In this document: one piece after another, positions 45,257-53,578 of the stretch
How the letters are laid out: every line of letters begins with the position of its first letter
Position numbering within the stretch: the first letter of the stretch is position 1
Assembly: GCF_000261365.1 (NCBI RefSeq)
Contig: NZ_AJVC01000002.1
Span: 124,001-188,000 of the forward strand
Direction of reading: 5' to 3'
Length of the DNA stretch: 64,000 nt
Source of the DNA: Herbaspirillum sp. GW103
GTDB lineage: Bacteria; Pseudomonadota; Gammaproteobacteria; Burkholderiales; Burkholderiaceae_D
Made by a program: the position numbers and the translations under genes
Notes under the pieces: generated by a model
Told to the model about the DNA's origin: nothing
Database searches by the model: none
Seen by the model: only the letters and a program-made list of their open reading frames with translations

Positions 45257-46098
45257 GCTTGGCTTCCTTGTTGATAAGTCTGGTCGAGAATGGACAGCGC
45301 CTGCTGCCATTCGGGCGGATCCACGCGGATGAAGTGGTTCTTCTCGCGCTGCTCCAGGAAGGGCACACCCTTGCCCATCAGGGTATCGAACAGGATCACG
45401 CGCGGCTTGGCGTCCTTCAGGTTGCGCGCATTGTCGAAGGCCTGCACCACGGCCGCCAGGTCATTGCCATCGACCCGTTGCACGTACCAACCGAATGACG
45501 CCCACTTGGCGGCCAGCGGCTCAAAACCCATCACCTTGCTGGAAGGACCATCAGCCTGCTGGTTGTTGATGTCGACCAGGCAGATGAGATTGCCCAGCTG
45601 GTGATGCGCCGCACCCATGGCCGCTTCCCAGGTCGAGCCCTCGTCCAGTTCGCCATCGGACATGGAGTTGTAGACGAAGGCCGAATTGTTGTTGTAGCGC
45701 AGGCCCAGTGCCATGCCCACGCCGATGGCCAGGCCCTGGCCCAGCGAGCCGCCGGAGATTTCCATTCCCGGCGTATAGGTCGCCATGCCCGACATGGGCA
45801 GGCGGCTGTCGTCGCTGCCGTAGGATTCCAGCTCGTCGTCGGGGACGATGCCGGCTTCGATCAGGGCCGCATACAGCGCGATGGCGTAGTGCCCGTGCGA
45901 GAGCAGGAAGCGGTCGCGGCCGCTCCATTGCGGGTCGTCCGGACGCAACTGCATGGCGTGTTTGTAAGCCACGGCCAGCACATCGGCCCAGCCCAGTGCC
46001 TGGCCGATGTAGCCCTGCCCCTGGACCTCGCCCATGCGCACGGCATTGCGGCGGATGCGATATGCGCTGGCGCGCAGGTTTGCCAAATTGTCAGACAT
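45253..46098 (-). CDS. Transketolase-like protein, N-terminal (ThDP-binding) subunit
   Basis: A 281-residue protein. GQGYIGQALGWADVLAVAY and DRFLLSHGHYAIALYAALIE are the start of the transketolase PP domain; SGGSLGQGLAIGVGMALG and MSDGELDEGSTWEAAMGA followed by LICLVDINNQQADG form the ThDP/Mg binding motif (GDG-like SDGEL...NN). It is translated together with the C-terminal half (4-bp overlap). It follows the TRAP permease gene by 35 bp. The likely reaction is transfer of a two-carbon ketol group; the donor is unknown. Confidence 0.9.
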   Translation of the reverse strand: MSDNLANLRASAYRIRRNAVRMGEVQGQGYIGQALGWADVLAVAYKHAMQLRPDDPQWSGRDRFLLSHGHYAIALYAALIEAGIVPDDELESYGSDDSRLPMSGMATYTPGMEISGGSLGQGLAIGVGMALGLRYNNNSAFVYNSMSDGELDEGSTWEAAMGAAHHQLGNLICLVDINNQQADGPSSKVMGFEPLAAKWASFGWYVQRVDGNDLAAVVQAFDNARNLKDAKPRVILFDTLMGKGVPFLEQREKNHFIRVDPPEWQQALSILDQTYQQGSQA

Positions 46099-46133
46099 TG
46101 CGTGTCCTTGCTAGATGAATGAAAACGTAAAAA

Positions 46134-47990
46134 TCACAGGAAACCCACCGAGAACCAAGGCACGAAGGCCACGATCAGCAGGCCCAGCACCAGGGCGCCC
46201 AGGTAAGGCCAGATGCGCTTGACCGCCACGTCCGGATGCACGCGGCCGATGGTGCAGGCGGCGTAGTAGCCCAGACCGAAGGGCGGCGCGAACAGGCCTA
46301 CGCCCATGGAGAGGATGATGACCATGGCGTAATGCACCTCATGCACGCCAATGGCCTTGGCCACCGGGAACAGCAGGGGCGCGAACAGCACCATGGCGGG
46401 GATGCCTTCCAGCACGCTGCCCAGCACCACGAAGGCGGCAATCGACACCAGCAGGAAACCGTATTTGCCGCCCGGTACGCTGGTCATGGCCTCGGCCAGT
46501 GCATGCGAGAAGCCCGACTGCGTCAGCGCCCACGACATGCCGGTGGCCGTACCGATGATGAAGAGGATCGCGCCCGACAAGGCGGCGGTGTCGACCAGCA
46601 TGGGATAGAGCCGCTTCCAGTCGAACTTGCGATACACCACCAGACCGGCCACCACCGAATAGGCGATGCCGATGGTGGAGACCTCGGTGGCCGTGGCCAC
46701 GCCCTCGACCACGGCGGTACGGATCAGGATGGGCAGCAGCAGTGCGGGCAGGGCGATGATGAGCGTACGCAGTACCACGCGGCCCGGGGCGCGCTGGATG
46801 CCTTCCATGATCTCGGCACTGCGCCAGCGCGCCAGTATCGCCAGCAGCACGGCCAGCACGATGCCCGGCATGATGCCACCGGTAAACAGTGCCGCAATGG
46901 ACACGCCCGCCACCGAACCGATGGTGATCAACACCAGCGAGGGCGGAATGGTCTCGGCCATGGCACCGGAGGCCGCCAGCAGCGAAATGAGTTCGCCCTC
47001 GTGATTGCCGCGGCGCTTCATCTCCGGCAGCAGCACCGGGGCCACCGCCGCCATGTCGGCGGTCTTGGCGCCGGAGATGCCCGAGACCAGCAGCATTGCG
47101 CCCAGCAGCACGTAGTTCAGGCCGCCGCGCACGTGGCCCAGCAGCGAGGCCAGGAAGTCCACCATGGCCTTGGCCATGCCGGTCATCTCCACCAGGTGTC
47201 CCAGCAGGATGAACAGCGGCACGGCCAGCAGGATCAGCGAGGACATGCCTTCATCGAAGCGCCCCGCCACCACCGCCAGGGGACTGCTGGTCACCGTCAG
47301 CATGAAGGCCACCGTGGCCAGGCCGAAGCAGAAGGCGATGGGAATGCCCATGAGCACCGACACTGCCAGTACCAGGCCGAAGAACACCACCAGGTTCCAG
47401 TTGCCGATGGCCTGCAGCCAGTCCGCGCCGAAGTACATGGCAGCGGCCACCAGCGCCAGCAAGGCCAGCACGCCCACCAGGTCGACCAGCTTCTGGCGCG
47501 AGATGCGCAGCAGCGACAGCGCGATCATCAACGCCGCACCGACCCCCACGGCGGCGGCTCGCACGGTGTTGGGCCAGCCCAGCGCCGGGGTCTGCACGAA
47601 CATTTCGTCTTCGGCGTATTCCCACATCGGATGGATCAGGATGAGCAGCATCACGCAGGGCGCGATGATGGCCAGTGCCTCAGCCCAGGCTTTTCCGCGT
47701 TCGCTCAAGAAGCCCACCAGCACCGTGGTGCGCATGTGGGTGCCGCGCCGCAGGGCGACCGCTGCCCCCAGGTTGGCCAGCCACAGGAAGAGAATGGAGG
47801 CCAGCTCATCGGCCCAGGGTATCGGGTTGTTGAAGATGAAGCGCATGATCACGCCCGCCAGCAAGACCACTACCTCGCCCACCACCAGGGCCGCAGCGGG
47901 AATCTCGATGGCCACGCCCAGCCAGTGCTCCAGGCGCGCAGACAGCGAGCGCTCATCGCTGACCGGCTGCTCCAGCGAGAGGGCGCTCAT
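46134..47990 (-). CDS. TRAP transporter fused DctQ-DctM permease
   Basis: A 618-residue membrane protein. Residues about 20-175 are the small DctQ part (RFIFNNPIPWADELASILFLW, four segments). The DctM part follows from about 200 with roughly twelve segments (GIPIAFCFGLATVAFMLT, LFILLGHLVEMTGMAKAMVDF, SGISGAKTADMAAVAPVLLPE). Fusion of Q and M is known in the family. It imports a carboxylate or sugar acid with Na+ using the DctP gene upstream (4-bp overlap). Confidence 0.93.
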   Translation of the reverse strand: MSALSLEQPVSDERSLSARLEHWLGVAIEIPAAALVVGEVVVLLAGVIMRFIFNNPIPWADELASILFLWLANLGAAVALRRGTHMRTTVLVGFLSERGKAWAEALAIIAPCVMLLILIHPMWEYAEDEMFVQTPALGWPNTVRAAAVGVGAALMIALSLLRISRQKLVDLVGVLALLALVAAAMYFGADWLQAIGNWNLVVFFGLVLAVSVLMGIPIAFCFGLATVAFMLTVTSSPLAVVAGRFDEGMSSLILLAVPLFILLGHLVEMTGMAKAMVDFLASLLGHVRGGLNYVLLGAMLLVSGISGAKTADMAAVAPVLLPEMKRRGNHEGELISLLAASGAMAETIPPSLVLITIGSVAGVSIAALFTGGIMPGIVLAVLLAILARWRSAEIMEGIQRAPGRVVLRTLIIALPALLLPILIRTAVVEGVATATEVSTIGIAYSVVAGLVVYRKFDWKRLYPMLVDTAALSGAILFIIGTATGMSWALTQSGFSHALAEAMTSVPGGKYGFLLVSIAAFVVLGSVLEGIPAMVLFAPLLFPVAKAIGVHEVHYAMVIILSMGVGLFAPPFGLGYYAACTIGRVHPDVAVKRIWPYLGALVLGLLIVAFVPWFSVGFL

Positions 47991-49033
47991 CCCAGGCTCC
48001 CGACGGCGTTCTGCAGCAGCTTCCAGGCATCCTCGCCGAACTTGGCGCGCATGTCCTTGTAGAAGTTGGCCTGCGCCAGGGCCTGCTTGAAGGAGTCCTT
48101 GTCGGCCTCGATGATCTGCAAGCCCTTGCCCTGCAATTCATTGCGGGCGAAGCCGGCCAGTGCGGCGATGTCGGCGCGTTCATCGGTGGCGGCCTTGTCC
48201 AGCTCGCGACGTACGATTTCCTGGATGTCCTTGGGCAGCTTTTCGAAGGCGCGGCGGTTGCCCAGGATCCAGTAGGCATCCCATACGTGGTTGGAGATGG
48301 TGCAGTACTTCTGCACTTCATAGAGCCGCGCGGTGCTGATGATGGCCAGCGGGTTTTCCTGCCCCTCCACCAGCCTGGTCTGCAGCGAGGAATAGACTTC
48401 GTTGAAGTTGATCGGTGTAGGGCTGGCGCCCAGGGCGGTAAACAGCGAGGTCAGCATCGGTGCTGCCGGTACGCGCAGCTTCAGTCCCTTCAGGTCGGCG
48501 GCAGTCTTGATCGGCTTGGTGGAGGTGGTGATCTGGCGGAAGCCGTTGTCCCAGGGCTTGGACATGGTGAGCAGGCCGACCTTCTCGATCTGCGCGCGCA
48601 CATAGGCCCCCAGCGCACCATCCATGGCTTGCCAGACTTCCTTGTAGTCGTGGAAGGCAAAACCGGTATTGACGATGCCGGCCGCCGGCACCAGGGTGGA
48701 CAGCACCACGCTGGCCTGGTTGAAGAATTCCACGCCACCATTGCGGATCTGCGACATCAGGTCGGTATCCGAGCCCAGCTGGTTGGCCGGGAACAGCTTG
48801 ATGTCCAGACGACCCCCGGTGGCTTCGCGGATGCGGTCGATGGCTTGCTGGGCACGCTTGTTGACCGGGTGCGACGGGTCCTGACCGGTGGCGAACTTGT
48901 AGTTGAACTCGGCTGCATGGGCAGGACGGGTCATGATGGAAAACAGCGGCAGGGCCGCACCGACGGCGCCGGCCTTGAGCAGTTGGCGGCGGCTCAGGGT
49001 GGTCTTGCCGGATTTGCTGTTGTCTTGGGTCAT
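47987..49033 (-). CDS. TRAP transporter periplasmic binding protein, DctP
   Basis: A 348-residue exported protein. The N-terminus TTLSRRQLLKAGAVGAAL is Tat-like (twin Arg after a polar stretch), cleaved after AHA at about 40. The mature part begins AEFNYKFATGQDPSHPVNKR. The Arg-containing ligand loop is around LKGLKLRVPAAPMLTSL, and NFNEVYSSLQTRLVEGQENP is conserved. It binds the substrate for the fused DctQM next to it. The ligand is not deducible. Confidence 0.92.
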   Translation of the reverse strand: MTQDNSKSGKTTLSRRQLLKAGAVGAALPLFSIMTRPAHAAEFNYKFATGQDPSHPVNKRAQQAIDRIREATGGRLDIKLFPANQLGSDTDLMSQIRNGGVEFFNQASVVLSTLVPAAGIVNTGFAFHDYKEVWQAMDGALGAYVRAQIEKVGLLTMSKPWDNGFRQITTSTKPIKTAADLKGLKLRVPAAPMLTSLFTALGASPTPINFNEVYSSLQTRLVEGQENPLAIISTARLYEVQKYCTISNHVWDAYWILGNRRAFEKLPKDIQEIVRRELDKAATDERADIAALAGFARNELQGKGLQIIEADKDSFKQALAQANFYKDMRAKFGEDAWKLLQNAVGSLG

Positions 49034-49104
49034 GTCAGGTCTCCTGTTTGTTCTGATGTGGTAAAGGATGCCGGCCAGGCCGGCGCACGAGCATTAAGCT
49101 GCGT

Positions 49105-49854
49105 TTAATGAATCAGCATTCCACCATTAACGTCCAGCGTGATGCCGGTGCAGTATTGCGAGAGCTCGCTACCAAGGAAGACGCAGGCACCGCCGATGTC
49201 ATCGGCACGGCCCAGGCGCGCCAGCGGAATGGTCTCGGCGATTTCGGCCTTCTTTTCTTCGGTGAGCTTGCCCTTGATGATGTCGGTGCCGATCAGGCCG
49301 GGGGTGATGCAGTTGACGCGGATGCCTTCCGGACCGAACTCGCGCGCCATGGCGCGCGCCAGGCCCAGCACGCCGGCCTTGGCTGCCGAATAGTGCGGAC
49401 CACCCAGGATGCCGCCGCCACGCTGGGCCGACACCGAGGAGATGCAGATGATGGAACCGTTCTGTTGCGCGCGCATGGCCGGCAGCACCGCCTGCGACAT
49501 GTAAAGCGTGCCGCGCAGGCTGACGTCGAGGATGCGGTCATAGTCGGCGCCGGTGATCTCCAGCGTCTTGACCGGCTGGGTGATGCCGGCATTGTTGACC
49601 AGGATGTCGATGCGGCCAAAGTGCTTGAGGGCGGCGCCGATGGCGCTCTCGCAGGAAGCCTTGTCAGTGACGTCGGCCACCAGACCCAGGTGCTGGCTGC
49701 CGATGCGCGCTGCCGCCGCAGCCGGGTCGGCCTGCGCCAGATCCAGCACCACCACGCGGGCGCCTTGTTCGGCCATCAGGCGTGCCGTGGCGTAGCCCAG
49801 TCCGTTGATGCCTGCACCGCCGGTAATGACGGCAATCTTGTCCTTGAGCAGCAT
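49105..49854 (-). CDS. Short-chain dehydrogenase/reductase
   Basis: A 249-residue SDR from ATG 49854. VITGGAGINGLGYATARLM is the cofactor turn, LVNNAGITQP the NNAG motif, catalytic Ser in CISSVSAQRGGG and Tyr-Lys in YSAAKAGVLG. The C-terminus ends TLDVNGGMLIH. It is the first gene of the TRAP/transketolase operon, so it probably oxidises the imported polyol or sugar acid. The specific substrate is unknown. Confidence 0.88.
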   Translation of the reverse strand: MLLKDKIAVITGGAGINGLGYATARLMAEQGARVVVLDLAQADPAAAAARIGSQHLGLVADVTDKASCESAIGAALKHFGRIDILVNNAGITQPVKTLEITGADYDRILDVSLRGTLYMSQAVLPAMRAQQNGSIICISSVSAQRGGGILGGPHYSAAKAGVLGLARAMAREFGPEGIRVNCITPGLIGTDIIKGKLTEEKKAEIAETIPLARLGRADDIGGACVFLGSELSQYCTGITLDVNGGMLIH

Positions 49855-50076
49855 GTCGAGTTCTCCAGATGTTTGCGTTGAGGTGAGCAACAGCGGAGAC
49901 AGCGCGGATGCGCGATGGCGCGTGCGGCCGCGCAGCATGCGAGGCAGCATGCAGGGCAGTGGACCATGTCTCCGTTTTTGTTCTGATGCGCATGGTCGGA
50001 CTTTCCTCGCGTGACGACAAGCGAAGTCTCGTCATGTTAAAGTGACGGATCTTCATCTTAGCCAGAGAGCCCGTCC

Positions 50077-50979
50077 ATGGCCGTTCTCCCGCCTCTACCC
50101 AACCTTCAGGCCTTCGAAGCGGTGGCCCGGCGCAAGAGTTTTGCGCTGGCCGCCGCCGAACTGCATCTGACGGCCTCGGCGGTGAGCCATCAGGTGGCAC
50201 GTCTGGAATCCTATCTGGGCATACGTCTGTTCGAGCGCAGTGCGCATGGGGTGCGCATCACCACGGCGGGGGAAAGCTATCTGGCGCGCATCCAGGGGGC
50301 GATCTCGGCCATCACGGCGGCCTCCGTGGATGTGCGCCAGGGCGTCAACAACACGCTCTACATCCACAGCGCGCCCAGCATCGCCAGCCTGTGGCTGATG
50401 GCGCGGCTCAATGATTTCGCGCGCAATCATCCTGAGATCACCTTCAATCTTTCAGCGGCGCATTCGCAAAGCAATTTCGAACTGGGCGAAGTGGATATCG
50501 ACATCCGCTACGGCATTCCCAACTGGCCGGGCCTGGTGGTGGAGCCCTTGTTCGAGGAACGCATCGTGCCCCTGGCCAGCCCGGCCTTCATGCGCGAATA
50601 CAAGCTCAGGAAGCCCGCCGATCTGCTGGGTGTGAAGCTCATTCGCAGCAATGTGAGCGTGGTGCAGTGGGCCGACTGGTTCGGGGAGTTTGCGCAGGTG
50701 CGCGCGCCGGACCAGTTCGCGGTGCGCTTCGACCGCGCCCAGATGTCACTGGATGCCGCCACCCAGGGCTTGGGCGTGGCGCTGGAGAGCGCGACCGTGG
50801 CCGCGCGGCACATCGAGGAAAAGAAACTCAAACCGGTCTTTGGCCTGGAGCGCGCCATCAAGGTCAAGGCGCACTTTGCGGTTTATCCGGCGCACCATGC
50901 GCGGCGGCCGGCGGTGGCGGCGTTTCTGGAGTGGTTGCGCGAGCAGGCCGGTGGACAGAACGCATCTCACGCCTATTGA
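50077..50979 (+). CDS. LysR-family regulator, GcvA-like
   Basis: A 300-residue protein. LPPLPNLQAFEAVARRKSFA and LHLTASAVSHQVARLESYLG form the winged HTH typical of the GcvA-type subgroup; LFERSAHGVRITTAGESYL completes it. The LysR sensor domain follows. It is divergent from the SDR/TRAP/transketolase operon, with 222 bp between, so it probably regulates that operon in response to the imported compound. Confidence 0.9.
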   Translation: MAVLPPLPNLQAFEAVARRKSFALAAAELHLTASAVSHQVARLESYLGIRLFERSAHGVRITTAGESYLARIQGAISAITAASVDVRQGVNNTLYIHSAPSIASLWLMARLNDFARNHPEITFNLSAAHSQSNFELGEVDIDIRYGIPNWPGLVVEPLFEERIVPLASPAFMREYKLRKPADLLGVKLIRSNVSVVQWADWFGEFAQVRAPDQFAVRFDRAQMSLDAATQGLGVALESATVAARHIEEKKLKPVFGLERAIKVKAHFAVYPAHHARRPAVAAFLEWLREQAGGQNASHAY

Positions 50980-50990
50980 TGAAATGGGTT

Positions 50991-51941
50991 CTACTGAGCC
51001 TCCGGCTGAGCAGCCTTCTGCTGTCGCGCCACTTCCTTGCGCTTCATGGCGAGATACGCTTCCCGGCTGAGCTCATGCAGCTGGCGGGGATATTGTTCGG
51101 TGGCGCCATACCAGGTAGTCAGGCGCTTCTCCACCCGTTCGCCAGGCGGTGCCGTCAGGCCCGACAGATAGGCATCGATGGCCAGGTAGTAGCGCATGGT
51201 ATTGCGCTCCACGGTCGCGCGGCTGCCCGAGACATAGAGCGGCTGCCCGTTGGCCTCGCGTTTGACGACGCTGAAGCCGACCTTGTCGCGGCCTGCCGTC
51301 ATCAGGTAGGCCCGCAGCGCGATCCGGCTGGCCATGCCATAGGAATAGGCATAGCTGAAATGCAGGAAGGAGCGCTGCTCGTCCAGCGCAATCGCCTCGA
51401 TTTCGATACGGTAGCGGGAAGTGTCCAGCGGCCCCTTGTCGGCCAGCATCGATGAGGAGAAATAATCGGCCGTACTGACCCCGCCGTGATAGCGCAGGTC
51501 GATGCGGTAGGTGTCGTCGATGTCCTGTTCGGTCTTCTTGCCGACCTGCATGCGCAGGATAGTCTGCCCACCCTCGCGCATGAGCCGGCAATACTTGGTG
51601 TTGAGGTGCAGGATGAGGATGTCGCACCAGTGCTCGGGACTGTCCAGCGAGCCGCGTACCTGGGCGAAGGGATAGGCCAGCACGGCATAGATGTCCCCCT
51701 TGACGTTGCCTCCGTCCTCGCGCGAATTCAGGTAGAGCGGGCGATGGTAGGCATTGTTGTTGAGCTCGCCCTGCAGTTCCTGGTACCGGCTCTTCAGGGC
51801 TGCCGCACCGTTCAGGGTTTGGGCATGGGCCCAGGTGCAGGCCGCCAGCACCAGGCCGGTGGCGACGATGAGGCGTGCGCGCAGGCGCGAGAACGGTGGC
51901 CGCACCTCGGACTGCTCTCGGATTTCAGTACATTCGTTCAT
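50991..51941 (-). CDS. Unknown exported or lipid-anchored protein
   Basis: A 316-residue protein of unknown family. A hydrophobic stretch LIVATGLVLAACTWAHAQ (about 24-41) has both a lipobox-like LAAC and a Sec site after AHA, so it is either a lipoprotein or fully secreted. The rest is soluble and mixed, with YHRPLYLNSREDGGNVKGDI and YAYSYGMASRIALRAYL recognisable but not assigned. It lies 22 bp downstream of the phospholipase-D-like gene on the same strand and is probably co-expressed, which suggests envelope or lipid work. I do not recognise the family. Confidence 0.7.
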   Translation of the reverse strand: MNECTEIREQSEVRPPFSRLRARLIVATGLVLAACTWAHAQTLNGAAALKSRYQELQGELNNNAYHRPLYLNSREDGGNVKGDIYAVLAYPFAQVRGSLDSPEHWCDILILHLNTKYCRLMREGGQTILRMQVGKKTEQDIDDTYRIDLRYHGGVSTADYFSSSMLADKGPLDTSRYRIEIEAIALDEQRSFLHFSYAYSYGMASRIALRAYLMTAGRDKVGFSVVKREANGQPLYVSGSRATVERNTMRYYLAIDAYLSGLTAPPGERVEKRLTTWYGATEQYPRQLHELSREAYLAMKRKEVARQQKAAQPEAQ

Positions 51942-51963
51942 AAGCTGGTACCTTCAGTCGGGC

Positions 51964-53382
51964 TCACAGCAGGCGGGACCAGACACTGGCGCCGAATTCC
52001 TTCATACGCTCGCTGATGGGCCGCTGTTCCCACTGTTGCCTGGTGATTTCCTTGGAGGCGCCGAGATCCCGGTCGAACATGCTTTTCATCTGTACGCCGA
52101 ATTGCGGGCTGAGGATCACGGCATTGATTTCCTGGTTGTAGACGAAGCTGCGCCAGTCCAGATTGGTGGAGCCGATGGTGGACCACACGCCATCAATGAG
52201 CGCGGTCTTGGAGTGCAGCAGCGCGTCCTGGCGTTCGTAGATGCGTACGCCCGCTTCCAGCAGTTCGCTGTAGAAGGAGCGCGAGGCGTACAGCACCAGC
52301 GAGGAATCGCTGTGCGAAGGCAAGATCAGGCGCACATCCACCCCGCGTCGGGCGGCCGCCTTGAGCGAGTCGCGCAGTTGCGGATCGGGCACGAAGTAGG
52401 CGTTGGTCAGGTAGATCGTGCTTTCCGCATGCTGGATGGCCGAGATGAAGGTGGCGTAGATGATGCTGTAGGGATCCTCGGGCGAGCTGCCGATGGCGCG
52501 CACGATCTCGTTGCCGGCCGGTGCTACCGGCGGGAAGTAGCGGTGCTCGCCGAGGTCGGGGCCGCGCTGCCGGCCCCAGGTCTCGATGAAGAGTTTCTGG
52601 AATTCCAGCGCCACCGGACCATCGATGCGTACCTGCGTATCACGCCAGGGGATTTTCTGGCCCTGCTGGTCGAGCTGCGGCTTCTTCCTGCGGGTACTGA
52701 AGGAACCGCTGGAGTAGACGCTGCTGATGTTGATGCCGCCCACGAATGCGGTCTTGCCGTCCACCACCAGCAGCTTGCGATGATCGCGCTGATTGACTTC
52801 CCAGTCCTTGCGGACCTGGGTGGGATTGATGGGGTTGTACTCCAGCACGTGAATGCCGGCATCGATCATGGGCTGGAAGAATTCACGCGGGGTATTGATG
52901 CAGCCTACGCTGTCGTACATCAGGTTGACCTGCACGCCTTTGCGCTGCATGGCGATGAGGAGATCGGCGAACTGGCGGCCGACCTCGTCATCTTCCATGA
53001 TGTAGGTTTCCATGTTGATGTGATGGCGCGCGCCCTCGATGGCTTGCCGCATGGAGGCATAGGTGGCCGGACCATCGATCAACAGGGTCACCTTGTTGCC
53101 GGTGACCAGCGGCGCGCCGGTGATGGCTCCCTCGATGGCCACGTGCCGGTCCAGCAAGGTGTTGTCGGCATTCTGCGCGCGCAGCCGGTCCAGCACGGCC
53201 TTGGCCTGTGCCTCGGTGAGCACGCCGCGTCCGCCCTTCATCTGGATGCTGCGGGCCGATTGCGTGTCCATGTCGGGCACGATGGTGGGCAAGGAACTGC
53301 AAGCGGCCAGCAGGAGCGAACTCAGCAGCAACAGCAGCCATGTGGCGCACCCGCTCCTCAGGTGGATTTTCTTGTTGGTCAT
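51964..53382 (-). CDS. Phospholipase D-like lipoprotein, cardiolipin synthase C type
   Basis: About 472 residues from ATG 53382. Lipoprotein signal: WLLLLLSSLLLAACSS with Cys28. Two HKD motifs are complete: DHRKLLVVDGKTAFVGG (His201, Lys203, Asp208) and LLHSKTALIDGVWSTIGSTN (His390, Lys392, Asp397). This two-HKD layout fits cardiolipin synthase ClsC-like or other phosphatidyl-transfer enzymes; the lipid anchor would place it in the periplasm. It is upstream of and probably co-transcribed with the unknown exported protein. The exact lipid substrate is uncertain. Confidence 0.87.
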   Translation of the reverse strand: MTNKKIHLRSGCATWLLLLLSSLLLAACSSLPTIVPDMDTQSARSIQMKGGRGVLTEAQAKAVLDRLRAQNADNTLLDRHVAIEGAITGAPLVTGNKVTLLIDGPATYASMRQAIEGARHHINMETYIMEDDEVGRQFADLLIAMQRKGVQVNLMYDSVGCINTPREFFQPMIDAGIHVLEYNPINPTQVRKDWEVNQRDHRKLLVVDGKTAFVGGINISSVYSSGSFSTRRKKPQLDQQGQKIPWRDTQVRIDGPVALEFQKLFIETWGRQRGPDLGEHRYFPPVAPAGNEIVRAIGSSPEDPYSIIYATFISAIQHAESTIYLTNAYFVPDPQLRDSLKAAARRGVDVRLILPSHSDSSLVLYASRSFYSELLEAGVRIYERQDALLHSKTALIDGVWSTIGSTNLDWRSFVYNQEINAVILSPQFGVQMKSMFDRDLGASKEITRQQWEQRPISERMKEFGASVWSRLL

Positions 53383-53578
53383 GGAAGTATCCCGGTTGGG
53401 CGCGGCCATGCAGCCCGACGCGGTGGGGCATCTGCAGGCAGGGCCGTGCGCACGAGTATAGGCCCGGCTGCCGCGCTGTTGCGCGGCGCCAGGCACGAAT
53501 CGGAACTGTCCTACAGAGAAAAGCGGGGGCTGCCTACAGGATGGCGCGGCAGGTGTTGTCTGCCTGCCGCCGCAGCGA

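Noticed and set aside
46236..48062. 608-codon plus-strand frame opposite the TRAP permease
   Set aside because: Antisense shadow of the DctQM fusion; composition is not protein-like.
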